Assembly: GCA_003142855.1 (NCBI GenBank)
Contig: PLNW01000161.1
Location: 1-46,401, forward strand
Length of the DNA: 46,401 nt
Reading direction: 5' to 3'
Source of the DNA: Myxococcales bacterium
GTDB lineage: Bacteria > Myxococcota_A > Polyangia > Fen-1088
Under the pieces are notes generated by a model, which was given only the letters and a program-made list of their open reading frames with translations, was not told the DNA's origin and searched no databases. Below are positions 24,778 to 33,600 of this stretch, one piece after another (position 1 is the stretch's first letter; each line of letters begins with the position of its first letter). The position numbers and the translations under genes were made by a program.

Positions 24778-25353
24778 ATGAACTCACGCGTGCGCTCAGA
24801 GGACGATCGAGAGATCTCTCAGGATGAGAATGGAGCCGGCCAGAATCGGACGGACCCACTGAAAGAACTCGAGGCAATGACCAAGGTGGCCGCCGCCTTG
24901 GCGGAGGTCGATCGCGATTCCATCCAACGGATCCTCAGGTGGGCAGGAGAACGTTTCGTGGGAACGCCGATGGCTGCAGCGCATGGGGGCGCCATTGTCG
25001 GTGGAGCAGTTCCGGTGCCCACCGCCACAACTCAGGAGGAGCTTGGCGACTTGTTCGCCCGCGCGACGCCGAGCAACGGTCCCGAGCGCGCGCTGGTTGT
25101 CGCGTATTGGCTCCAAGTCGTGAGGGGCCAAGATGACCTGGAAGGACAGATGGTGAACGCAGAGCTCAAGAACCTTGGCCATGGGCTACCGAACATTACT
25201 GCGACAATGTCCCTGCTGATGAACCAACAACCAGCTCTCGTGATCCAAACCCGCAAGATCGGATCTACCCAGCAAGGCCGCAAGCGTTATCGACTGACCA
25301 CGGTTGGTGTATCCAAAGTCCGCCAGATGCTTGCCGAGGGCGGCTCCTCATGA
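24778..25353 (+). CDS. Unknown protein with predicted winged-helix C-terminal part
   Basis: The 191-aa protein is not recognised. The N-terminal half is polar with a helix (LKELEAMTKVAAALAEVDRD) and a Gly/Ala-rich segment (MAAAHGGAIVGGAVPVP). The C-terminal half (VAYWLQVVRG, NAELKNLGHGLPNITATMSL, KRYRLTTVGVSKVRQML) has the helix-helix-wing look of a winged helix found in some regulators and defence-associated proteins. A GTG start at 24739 is possible but has no ribosome site and a Gly/Tyr-rich extension. It overlaps the next gene by 4 bases (ATGA), so they form a unit, located just outside the toxin-antitoxin array and on the opposite strand. Confidence 0.65.
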   Translation: MNSRVRSEDDREISQDENGAGQNRTDPLKELEAMTKVAAALAEVDRDSIQRILRWAGERFVGTPMAAAHGGAIVGGAVPVPTATTQEELGDLFARATPSNGPERALVVAYWLQVVRGQDDLEGQMVNAELKNLGHGLPNITATMSLLMNQQPALVIQTRKIGSTQQGRKRYRLTTVGVSKVRQMLAEGGSS

Positions 25354-25562
25354 CTCTCCGCTACACTGACGACCGCAAGGAGTTGGTCAAGATGGCCCGA
25401 GCGAAGCGGATGACTGATGTAGAAATCCTAAAGGCCCTAGTGGCCAACGAGTTCGGCGACGGGAATCGCCTGAAGATCGTCTTCCAGTTCGCCCCCTACC
25501 TAGGGCTCTCCGACGAAGCCGCTCGCACGCTGGCCATCAGCTGCGGCCTGATCAGCCGCTAG
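25350..25562 (+). CDS. Small unknown protein coupled to the winged-helix-like gene
   Basis: A 70-aa basic-then-hydrophobic protein (ELVKMARAKRMTDVEILKAL, LKIVFQFAPYLGLSDEAART, ending ISCGLISR). No family recognised. Its ATG overlaps the stop of the upstream gene, the strongest reason to think it is translated. No signal peptide or membrane segment is obvious. The gene's last 11 bases overlap the end of a small convergent reading frame. Confidence 0.6.
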   Translation: MTLRYTDDRKELVKMARAKRMTDVEILKALVANEFGDGNRLKIVFQFAPYLGLSDEAARTLAISCGLISR

Positions 25563-25758
25563 CACTACGTCGGGCAGCTGGCCCCGGAAGCTGCTCCCGG
25601 ATGAACGCAGCAACGATTCGTTCGGGAAAACCGGCAGCGGAGAGCTGGGCTCTGATGTCCTCCGACGACCCTGAAGCCAGATGTGGCTCCCGTCGGAGGA
25701 TTTCCAGCCAGAGGGAGTCCGTCGGGCTGAGCGTATCGGCGGTGAGTTCCTGTGGCAC
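25552..25758 (-). CDS. Small hypothetical protein
   Basis: The 68-aa frame starts at a GTG (25758) and reads SPTDSLWLEILRREPHL, SSEDIRAQLSAAGFPERIVA, AFIREQLPG. Codon third positions are rich in G/C like real genes here, and the composition looks like a small helical protein, but nothing else supports it. It converges on the small plus-strand gene with an 11-base overlap. Confidence 0.4.
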   Translation of the reverse strand: MPQELTADTLSPTDSLWLEILRREPHLASGSSEDIRAQLSAAGFPERIVAAFIREQLPGPAARRSASG

Positions 25759-25924
25759 GTCCTGAGTTTAGGACCGCCGAAGCCAGCCTGCGAGCATTCT
25801 TCATCGGGTTCAGAGACCGGACAATCAAAGAGAATCGAGTATGTTCAATTGTTCTAGTGGCTGACGACGAAGGCGTCGACTAGCAGAGAATGCTTCGTAT
25901 GCGAACGGAATTGGCAAGAACAGG

Positions 25925-25959
25925 ATGGGATGAAAGACAGAATGTCTGTCGACTCCCAT
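25925..25959. terminator. Nested hairpin, possible argH terminator or mobile-element scar
   Basis: ATGGGA (25925-25930) pairs with TCCCAT (25954-25959), and inside it GACAGA (25936-25941) pairs with TCTGTC (25945-25950) around an ATG loop. The structure is 100 bases past the argH stop and lacks a T tract, so termination is only one possibility. Confidence 0.4.
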
Positions 25960-25970
25960 TCTACGTCGAA

Positions 25971-25985
25971 AAGTATTCAATACTT
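25971..25985. repeat. 15-base palindrome AAGTATT-C-AATACTT
   Basis: A symmetric AT-rich element 11 bases from the previous hairpin. It could be a protein-binding site or part of a downstream structure of argH; nothing further can be said. Confidence 0.4.
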
Positions 25986-26057
25986 CAGCGATAATTTCGC
26001 CGTTTCGTGCCCAGGATCGGGCGATGGAGGCTCACCATTTTCGGTCGGCCTTGGGCA

Positions 26058-27494
26058 CTACACCTCGAAGCCCAAGCCGCGCAGTTCCGCCGCCAGGCGC
26101 TCCACTTCGTGCATGACCTGGCTGGGCGCGGGACCGCCGATCACGGTGCGGGCTGCGACGGCCTGATTGGGATTCAGGGTCTGCAGGCAGGCGGGATGCA
26201 ATTCGGGCGCGATGCCAGTCAGTTCCGTTTCGGGAACGGCGTTGAGCGCGACACCCAGACGCTCGGCCTGGCGGACCAGATGGCCCACGATCTCGTGCGC
26301 ACGGCGGAAGGGGACGCCTTCGCGCACCAGGTGCTCGGCCAGGTCGGTGGCGCCCAGGGCGGCGTCGCGGGCTGTCTCCTTCATGCGCTCGGCGTTGAAC
26401 TCCAGTCCGGTGAGCAGACCAGGCAGGACCGCCAAAGACAGGCGCGTGGTTTCGATGGCGTCGTAGAAAGGCTCCTGGCTCTCTTGCAGATCCTTGTTGT
26501 AGGCCAGCGGCAGCCCTTTGGACACGGTGAGAAGCGCAACCACGTCGCCCAGCAGGCGCGCCGACTTGGCTCGCAACAACTCGGCGATGTCCGGGTTGCG
26601 TTTTTGTGGCATGAGCGAGCTGCCCGAGCAGTAGCCCTCGCCCAGGCGCACGAAGCCGAATTCGGTCGACGACCACAGCACCAGTTCCTCGCCCAGACGC
26701 GAGAGATGCACACCCAAGAGCGCGCAGGCAAAGGCCAGCTCGGCGCAGAAGTCGCGGTCGGAAACTGCATCGAGGCTGTTGTGCGTGGGCGTGCGAAATC
26801 CCAGCGCGGTCGCGGTCATCTCGCGCTTGATGGGCAGCGACGTGGCGGCCAGCGCGCCCGAGCCCAGCGGACACTCGGCCGCGCGTGAAGCGGCGTCGAG
26901 AAGGCGGCCCCGATCGCGGCCCAGCATCTCGGCGTAGGCCAGCAGGTGATGGCCCAGGGTGATCACCTGCGCCCGCTGCAAATGGGTGTAGCCGGGCAAG
27001 AGCGTGGCCGCGTGCTCGCGCGCGCGCCGGCACAGCACCACACGGGCGCGGTCGATGCCGGCCACCATCTCGCTGGCCGCGGCCAGGGCATAGAGCCGCA
27101 TGTCCGTGGCCACCTGATCGTTGCGACTGCGCGCCGTGTGCAGGCGGCGCCCTGGGTCGCCGATCAGTTCAATGAGCCGGCTTTCGACATTCATATGAAC
27201 GTCTTCCAGGGCCGGATCCATGGCGCGGCCGCCTTCGCTGAATTCCTGCGCCACACGGTCCAGGCCGGTCCTGATCGCCTCGGCGTCTTCATTCGAGATG
27301 AGGCCCACCGCGGCCAACATGCGGGCATGGGCCTGGCTGCCACGCACGTCGTCGTGCAACAGCCGGCGGTCGAATGTCACGCTGGAGTTCAGCGCTGCGG
27401 CTGCCTGGTCCATGGTCGCGGAAAACCGCGCTCCACGGCCACCAGCCTTGGGGTGGGTTGGGTCGGAAGCGGGCGGGCGTCCTGATTCGCTCAT
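26058..27494 (-). CDS. argH: Argininosuccinate lyase
   Basis: Final enzyme of arginine synthesis: argininosuccinate to arginine and fumarate. The 478-aa protein has the fumarase/aspartase superfamily motifs: DVHMNVESRLIELIG, LHTARSRNDQVATDMRLY, PGYTHLQRAQVITLGHH, and the mobile loop signature GSSLMPQKRNPD. I start at ATG 27494 (SESGRPPASD...), an in-frame GTG nine codons upstream being possible. The N-terminus has about 20 extra residues before FSATMDQAA. No other arginine gene is adjacent, so it is probably a separate transcription unit. Confidence 0.96.
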   Translation of the reverse strand: MSESGRPPASDPTHPKAGGRGARFSATMDQAAAALNSSVTFDRRLLHDDVRGSQAHARMLAAVGLISNEDAEAIRTGLDRVAQEFSEGGRAMDPALEDVHMNVESRLIELIGDPGRRLHTARSRNDQVATDMRLYALAAASEMVAGIDRARVVLCRRAREHAATLLPGYTHLQRAQVITLGHHLLAYAEMLGRDRGRLLDAASRAAECPLGSGALAATSLPIKREMTATALGFRTPTHNSLDAVSDRDFCAELAFACALLGVHLSRLGEELVLWSSTEFGFVRLGEGYCSGSSLMPQKRNPDIAELLRAKSARLLGDVVALLTVSKGLPLAYNKDLQESQEPFYDAIETTRLSLAVLPGLLTGLEFNAERMKETARDAALGATDLAEHLVREGVPFRRAHEIVGHLVRQAERLGVALNAVPETELTGIAPELHPACLQTLNPNQAVAARTVIGGPAPSQVMHEVERLAAELRGLGFEV

Positions 27495-27605
27495 GGGCAA
27501 GATCCTATCAGCCCGCGGCACAAGTCTCCACGGTCAGCGTGTTGTCTCAACCCCCTTCAGCCAGCAAGCTTGCGCGAGACTGCGAGTTGCCGGAGACTGC
27601 GCTCC

Positions 27606-28307
27606 ATGATGACTTTCATCCCCTTGCTGGGCCGATGCCCGGCGAAATGCTATCCCCGTGGCGCGCTGGCCACGCTGGTCCTCATCGGTGTGCTGGCGCA
27701 GGCGACGCCGGGCCAGGCCGCGTCCAAGGCCAAAGACAGTCGCGAACTGCGGGCACGCGAGGACTTCGCCACTGGTCACTACCAGGAGGCCATTGACCTG
27801 TACGGCAAGCTCTACGCCGAAAAGCTGCACCCAACCTACCTGCGCAACATCGGGCGCTGCTACCAGAAACTGAAAGAACCCGAGAAGGCGATCGATTCCT
27901 TCCGCGACTACCTGACTCGGGCCAAGAATCTTTCGGCAGACGAGCGCAAGGAGATCGAAGGCTACATCGCCGACATGGAGGCCCTGAAGGAGCGGCAAGC
28001 GGCCGAGAAGGCACAGGCCGCCAAACCGCCTACGCCCACGACCGAGAAAGCGGCAGCGGCGCCAGCCGCGCCCACCCCGAATCTGCAGCCCGCACAGCCT
28101 GCGCCGCAGACGCAGCTCATCGCTGCCACTCCGCCCCCACCGCCTGAGTCGTCGCCTTTCTACGAACGCGCCTGGTTCTGGGGTGTGGCCGCGGGTGTGG
28201 TGGCTGTCGCTGTGGTCGGCGGCCTGTATGCCGGCGGCGTGTTCACGAAGACATTCGACCCCTGCGCGGGCCGTAGTTGTCAAACTGCCGCCGCGGGAGG
28301 TCCGTAG
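27606..28307 (+). CDS. Secreted TPR protein with C-terminal membrane segment
   Basis: The 233-aa protein begins at one of two adjacent ATGs (27606 or 27609), with a signal sequence (ALATLVLIGVLAQATPGQAA), two TPR-like helices pairs (AREDFATGHYQEAIDLYGKL, YLRNIGRCYQKLKEPEKAID), a Glu/Lys/Ala-rich and Pro-rich linker, and a C-terminal membrane helix (WGVAAGVVAVAVVGGLYAGG). This TPR-linker-helix layout is common in myxobacteria, often next to lipoprotein genes. It is two bases from the next gene and presumably works with it at the cell envelope; the partner is unknown. Confidence 0.78.
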   Translation: MMTFIPLLGRCPAKCYPRGALATLVLIGVLAQATPGQAASKAKDSRELRAREDFATGHYQEAIDLYGKLYAEKLHPTYLRNIGRCYQKLKEPEKAIDSFRDYLTRAKNLSADERKEIEGYIADMEALKERQAAEKAQAAKPPTPTTEKAAAAPAAPTPNLQPAQPAPQTQLIAATPPPPPESSPFYERAWFWGVAAGVVAVAVVGGLYAGGVFTKTFDPCAGRSCQTAAAGGP

Positions 28308-28309
28308 CC

Positions 28310-30433
28310 ATGCTTTCGCTCCGAGCCCACTTTGCATTTCCGACGCTCGTTCTGGCCGCTGGCCTTTGCTTGGCAGCCTGTTCAACGAAGGAAAACACAA
28401 CGGCCTTGCTGGTCAATGTCACGCTGGACTCCAGCGCGATCGCACCCGACACAGTCACCATTGACACAGTCACAGTCGTTGTTGTGGTCAAGGGCGGGTC
28501 TGCCAAATTCACTGGTCAGTTTCCCTGGTCGGACGCCAAGGCAGGCCTGCTCAGTGCCACGCTCTTGCTGCCCGCCGAGGCAGCCGGGAAAGAAGATACC
28601 TTGGATGTGCAGGGCAAGCTCGGCGAGAGCGAAATGGCGGTCGCGCCATCGCAGACGATCACGATTGTGGCAGGCAAGGCCACCGGACCGATTGCGGTGG
28701 TTCTAAAGCCAAGCGTGATCCTCCGCGATGGGGGGATCGACGCCTTGTCCGGCGACGGACCTCAACCCGACCTGGCAGCGGGCCCCGAAGTGGGCGTGCC
28801 CGACGCGGGCGTGACTCCAGACACGCACATCGATGAAACAGGACCGGAGGCGGCGGCGCCCGATGCCCCTCTTCCGTCCGATGTGGTGCAACCGATTGAG
28901 GCTGCCCCGTCGCCCGACGCCCCTCTTCCGTCCGATGTCGTGCAACCGGTCGAGGTCGGGCCGTCGCCCGATGCCCCGCGACTGCCCGATGTCGCCAATG
29001 CTGGCGCGGACGTGCCACAGCCAGCCGATGCTGGCGCGGACGCACCACAGCCAGCCGATGCCGTCGATGCTGGCGCCGACGCGGGCGCGGACAGCCTGGC
29101 TGGGCCTGTTTGGCAGAAGGTCGAGAATGTCGTGAACGATCCGTTTGACGACACGTTTGACATAGTGGTGGCGGTCGACCCGGTCAACCAGCATGTGTAC
29201 GTGATGTGGGTCGATTGGTCGTCGTCGGCGGTGAAGGTGAAACGCTGGAACCGGCTCACCGGTAAATGGGGGGACACGCACACGCTGGAAGACAACGCCA
29301 GCGGTAACCCCGAAATAATACAAGTCGGCGTGGATGGCGCGGGCAATGCCATCGCGGCCTGGCAGCACAGTGTCTCGTCGGATACCACCCTGGCCCAAAT
29401 CGGTGGCGTTCGGGTTTCGCGGACGACCGACGGCGAGTCCTGGTCGGCGGCGGAGTCCGTAACCCCCCTGCGGCAAGTGGTGGAGATGAGGATGGCCGTG
29501 GCTCGCAATGGCCAGGCTCGCATCGCGTTCACGGAGAGGCTGACTTCGAGTCCCTACACCGAGCAGCTCTATTCGGCCCACTTCGACGGGACGACCTGGA
29601 CCTCGGGCCCCAATCCGTTGGCCCCCGAGGACCCCAACGACCAGGCTGGCCACTACCCGAGCATCGCGATCGGCGATGAGGGTAGTGGCATCGTTCTCTT
29701 CACCCAGAAGGACTCCAGCGGCAGCGACAGCGTGGCAGCCTCCACCTTCGCGGGCGCGACCGTGAATGACTTCGTCATTCTCGACAGCGACACCACGTAC
29801 AATCTTTCCGAGATGGCTGTTGCTGTGAACCGGAGCGGACAGGGCGTGGTGGTGTGGGCCGACACCGACGGCGCGATGCTACGCTCCTACTCGCCATCCT
29901 CGGGAACGTGGGCTGCGGCGCGAAACGTTGGGAACGTGGGCCTGCTTGAGCCGAGCGTGGTCATGGCGCAGGACGGGACCGTGACCGTGGCCTGGTCCCA
30001 GTGGGTGAATGGCTTCTACAACGTCTGGACCATGGAGGGCACGGTGAGCGGGGCTTGGACCGCGCCTATGGCACTCGAGACCGATAACCTGTCGATCCCA
30101 AACGACCAGTACGCAAGTGACACAGTGGACAGGCTGCCCACTCCCTGGCTTGCGGTGGATGGCGACGGCAATGTTCTGGCGTTCTGGAGCAAGAAGACCC
30201 AAGCCACCCCCGCCCGCGAATTCGCGCTCGAGGGTGGGCGCAAGCTGGCCGGCACGCCGAACGGTGTCTGGCAACCGACGACAGAGCTGGCGAGGAAATC
30301 CAAACTCCTGCCCTGGGGGCTATCATTGGCCGTCGGTGACCATGGCCTGGGTGCGGCCGGCTACTTCTGGAAGGACCCTGAATCCACCAACGACCCTGAC
30401 GCGTATCAGGTCTTTGTGTCCTTGTTCCGATAG
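28310..30433 (+). CDS. Lipoprotein with Asp/Pro-rich repeats and BNR-like beta-propeller
   Basis: ATG 28310 is preceded by GGGAGG (9 bases). The 707-aa protein has a lipobox LCLAAC (Cys 24), a beta-sandwich-like domain to about 145 (VTLDSSAIAPDTVTID, TVTVVVVVKGG), a DAP-rich linker (PDAPLPSDVVQPIE repeated, then AGADAPQPAD repeated) to about 265, and a C-terminal region of repeated S/W strands (WQKVENVVNDPFDDTFD, GNAIAAWQHS, GQARIAFTERL, GSGIVLFTQKD, GQGVVVWADTDG, GTVTVAWSQW, GNVLAFWSKK) that looks like a sialidase-like BNR propeller. No catalytic residues are evident. It is probably a surface-exposed binding protein in an operon with the TPR gene. Confidence 0.8.
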   Translation: MLSLRAHFAFPTLVLAAGLCLAACSTKENTTALLVNVTLDSSAIAPDTVTIDTVTVVVVVKGGSAKFTGQFPWSDAKAGLLSATLLLPAEAAGKEDTLDVQGKLGESEMAVAPSQTITIVAGKATGPIAVVLKPSVILRDGGIDALSGDGPQPDLAAGPEVGVPDAGVTPDTHIDETGPEAAAPDAPLPSDVVQPIEAAPSPDAPLPSDVVQPVEVGPSPDAPRLPDVANAGADVPQPADAGADAPQPADAVDAGADAGADSLAGPVWQKVENVVNDPFDDTFDIVVAVDPVNQHVYVMWVDWSSSAVKVKRWNRLTGKWGDTHTLEDNASGNPEIIQVGVDGAGNAIAAWQHSVSSDTTLAQIGGVRVSRTTDGESWSAAESVTPLRQVVEMRMAVARNGQARIAFTERLTSSPYTEQLYSAHFDGTTWTSGPNPLAPEDPNDQAGHYPSIAIGDEGSGIVLFTQKDSSGSDSVAASTFAGATVNDFVILDSDTTYNLSEMAVAVNRSGQGVVVWADTDGAMLRSYSPSSGTWAAARNVGNVGLLEPSVVMAQDGTVTVAWSQWVNGFYNVWTMEGTVSGAWTAPMALETDNLSIPNDQYASDTVDRLPTPWLAVDGDGNVLAFWSKKTQATPAREFALEGGRKLAGTPNGVWQPTTELARKSKLLPWGLSLAVGDHGLGAAGYFWKDPESTNDPDAYQVFVSLFR
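28862..28984 (+). repeat. 54-base coding tandem repeat (18-residue unit)
   Basis: Units start at 28862, 28916 and 28970 (partial) and encode DAPLPSDVVQP(I/V)E-type residues in the lipoprotein linker. Slippage or unequal exchange would change linker length in frame. Confidence 0.8.
29000..29059 (+). repeat. 30-base coding tandem repeat (10-residue unit)
   Basis: Two near-identical copies at 29000-29029 and 29030-29059 encode AGADxPQPAD in the same linker; a shortened third follows. Confidence 0.75.
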
Positions 30434-30659
30434 ACGCTTCTTCTTGCCAACAGCCATGGGGGCGGTTGGAGGAACAAACCCGATCCTCTTCCCACTGGCA
30501 CATTCCTTCAACGATCTCGCGACCTTCGTAGTTGTCTTGGCTCGTAGCCTGGGCGAGCGTCCGGGGGTGAACCGTTTTCTCCCCCTCGCGCAACTGAGAG
30601 ACCGTGGTCTTGTGCCTCTGAGAAGGAAGCACGCTTTGTCAATCCCACAAGGAGTCGGT

Positions 30660-33600
30660 ATGCACAGGTTTCCAGGCTGGGCAATTCTGATAATGGGCGC
30701 CGCTGGTTGGCTGGTTTCCTGCAGCGGGGGGAATTCCAAGGCTGACGGAAGCCCTGGCACCGGCGGCAAGGCCGGTGCGGCTGCGGGCGCCAGCGCAGGC
30801 TCCACTAGCCTAGGCGGCCAAAGCAGTGCGGGGACCACAGGGGCGAGCCTCAGCTCGGGCGGCGGTGGTGCTTCCAGCGCCAGCGGTGGCAGCACGTCTT
30901 CCAGCGGCGGAGCCACAAGCGCGAGCGCGGGCAGCGGGGGCGCTTCCAGCAGCAGCGTGGGCAGCGGTGGCAGTGCGGCCACGAGCGGCGGGTCCACGAG
31001 CGCGAGCGGCGGTGGTGGCGGTGCCAGCGCGAGCGCGGGCAGCGGGGGGAGTTCGTCGTCCCCTGGCGGGACGACAAGCGCGGGCGGGAGCAGGACCGGC
31101 GGGGCAGGCGCCACGGTGGGCGGCAGTGTGGGCACGGCGGGCGGTGGCGCGACCGGGACGGGCACTGGTACGGCGGGAAGCGGCGGGAGCATCGGTGGCA
31201 GTGGCGGTGTCGGAACTGGGGGTGCCTCCTCCACCGGGGGTGGACTTTCTCTGAGCGTCGGCGGCGGAACCTTGAAGATCGAGGTGTGCGCGGACAACGT
31301 GATCCGCGTCGCCTTTGCCAAGAGCGCGACTTTCTTCACGCGCGCCAGCCTGACCACGGCAGCCAAGCAATGCGTCCCGACCTCGTTCACCACCACGACG
31401 GCCGGCAATCTAACCAAGCTCGCCACGGACAAACTGACCGTTCAGGTCGATACCACCACGGGCCAGGTGACCTTCCTCGATCCTACGGGGCAGACTATCT
31501 TGGCCGAGAATACTGCCGGCGGTCGCACTCTGACCGCCGCGACGGTGCAAGGCGAGGCCACCACCAGCGTCCGTCAGGAATGGGCACCCAATGCTGACGA
31601 ATCCCTCTACGGCCTGGGCCAGCACCAGCACGGTCTCATCGACATCAAAGGCACCGATCTCGATCTGCACCAGTACAACACCGAGGTCTTCATTCCCTAT
31701 CTGGTGTCGAGTCGCGGTTACGGCATTCTGTGGGACAACACCTCGTTCACACGCTTCGGTGATCTGACCGACTCCGTGCCCCTGCCGGGAACCACCGGAC
31801 TCTACGCGACGACGGGCGTGGCCGGCGACGTCAGCCCGGCCACGGGGAATACCAAGGACTGGTCGGGGACAGTCACGCCCACGGTGACCGGCGACTACAC
31901 TTTCCGGACGTACTCGTCGGGCACGGTGCAGCTGACTGTGAACAGCCAAATGGTGATCAATCACTGGCGGCAGAACTGGCTGCCCAATGAAGACATCGCC
32001 CATGTGACCCTGACCGCCGGGCAAGCGGTGCCGGTGCGCCTGCAATGGAACGGCGACGGCATGAACATCATTCGCTTGTTGTGGAAGCCGCCGGTCAGCA
32101 ACCGTACCACCTCGTTCTGGTCCCAGGTGGCTGACGGCACCGACTATTACTTCGTCTACGGGCCGGAATTGGACGACGTGGTCGGGGGCTACCGGCTGCT
32201 CACGGGCAAGGCGTCCATGATGCCCCTGTGGGCCTACGGGTTCTGGCAATGCCGCGAGCACTACCAGAGCGCGCAGGAAATCACCGACGTTCTCCAGGGT
32301 TATCGCAGTCGCAAGGCCCCCATCGACAACATCGTGCAAGACTGGCAGTACTGGGTGGCCAATCAGTGGGGCTCGCACCAGTTCGATCTCACCCGCTACC
32401 CGGATCCGGCGGGGATGATCAATACCATCCACACCACGTACAACGCCCATTTCATGATCTCGGTGTGGCCCAAGTTCTACCCCACCACCGCGAACTACAC
32501 CGCGCTGAACGCCAAGGGCTACGTCTACACACCGAACATCACCGAGGGCAAGAAGGACTTCCTTGGCAATAATTTCACTTTCTATGATGCCTTCAGTGCC
32601 GGCGCGCGGACCATGTACTGGTCGCAAATGAACACGGCGCTGTTCGCTATCGGCGTCGACGCCTGGTGGATGGACGCCACCGAGCCCGAGATCGTCGAAG
32701 GCCCCTTCACCAGTATCAACTCGCAAGTGACGACCAACCAGACCCACATGAACCCCACCGCGCTGGGTTCCGGCTCGCGCATGTTGAACGCTTACGCCCT
32801 GGTGAACAGCCAGGCCGTGTACGAGGGCCAACGCGCCGCCGCTCCCAACCAACGGGTGTTCATGCTGACCCGCAATGGGTTCGCCGGGATGCAGCGCTAC
32901 GCGGCCTCCACCTGGTCGGGCGACATCTCATCGACCTGGACGGCGATGAAGAAACAGATCCCGGCTGGCCTGGGGTTCTCGGTGTCGGGCATGCCGTATT
33001 GGACGCTCGACAGCGGCGGGTTCGCGGTGCCCACGCGCTTCTCGGTGGCCAACCCGACCGCGGCGGATACGGCTGAATGGCAGGAACTGAACGCCCGCTG
33101 GTTCGAGTTCGCGACATTCTTGCCTCTCATGCGCGTGCACGGCCAGACGCCCTACCGCGAGATCTGGCAATTCGGCGGCGACACCAGCGCAGCCTATGCG
33201 GCGATGTTCAAGTTCGACAAACTCCGCTATCGCATGCTCCCCTACATATATTCGCTGGCCGGGGCCGTCACCCAGCGGGCAGGAACCATCATGCGCCCGT
33301 TGGTCATGGATTTCCGCAGCGACACCACCGCGCGCACGATCGTGGACCAGTACATGTTCGGTCCGGCGTTCCTGGTTGCGCCGGTCACCACCTACCAGGC
33401 CGCCAACCGCTCCGTGTATCTGCCCAGCACCCCGGGCGGCTGGTACCTGTTTTGGACAGGCGCGGCCGCTGCGGGCGGAGCCAGCGTCTCGGCCCCGGCG
33501 CCGTTCGACGCCATGCCGGTGTACGTGCGCGCAGGATCAATTGTGCCTCTGGGCCCAGACCTGCAGTACACCAGTGAAACGCCCGCGGATCCCACCATCA

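Larger units (their letters stand above)
25759..26057. other. 299-base gene-free gap with two hairpins
   Basis: No convincing gene is seen. The right half is AT-richer than its surroundings and holds a nested hairpin at 25925-25959 and a palindrome at 25971-25985, described separately. These lie downstream of argH on the minus strand. Confidence 0.6.

Noticed and set aside
26032..27033. 333-residue minus-strand frame within argH
   Set aside because: Alternative frame of argH, Arg/Pro-rich, no motif.
30496..30511. Sigma-54-like promoter TGGCAC-N5-TTCA upstream of the GH31 gene
   Set aside because: The essential GC at -12 is missing and no activator gene is nearby.
30434..30659. Minus-strand MAVGKKKRLS reading, similar to the start of a eukaryotic ribosomal protein
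   Set aside because: Only ten residues match and the following residues do not; coincidence.
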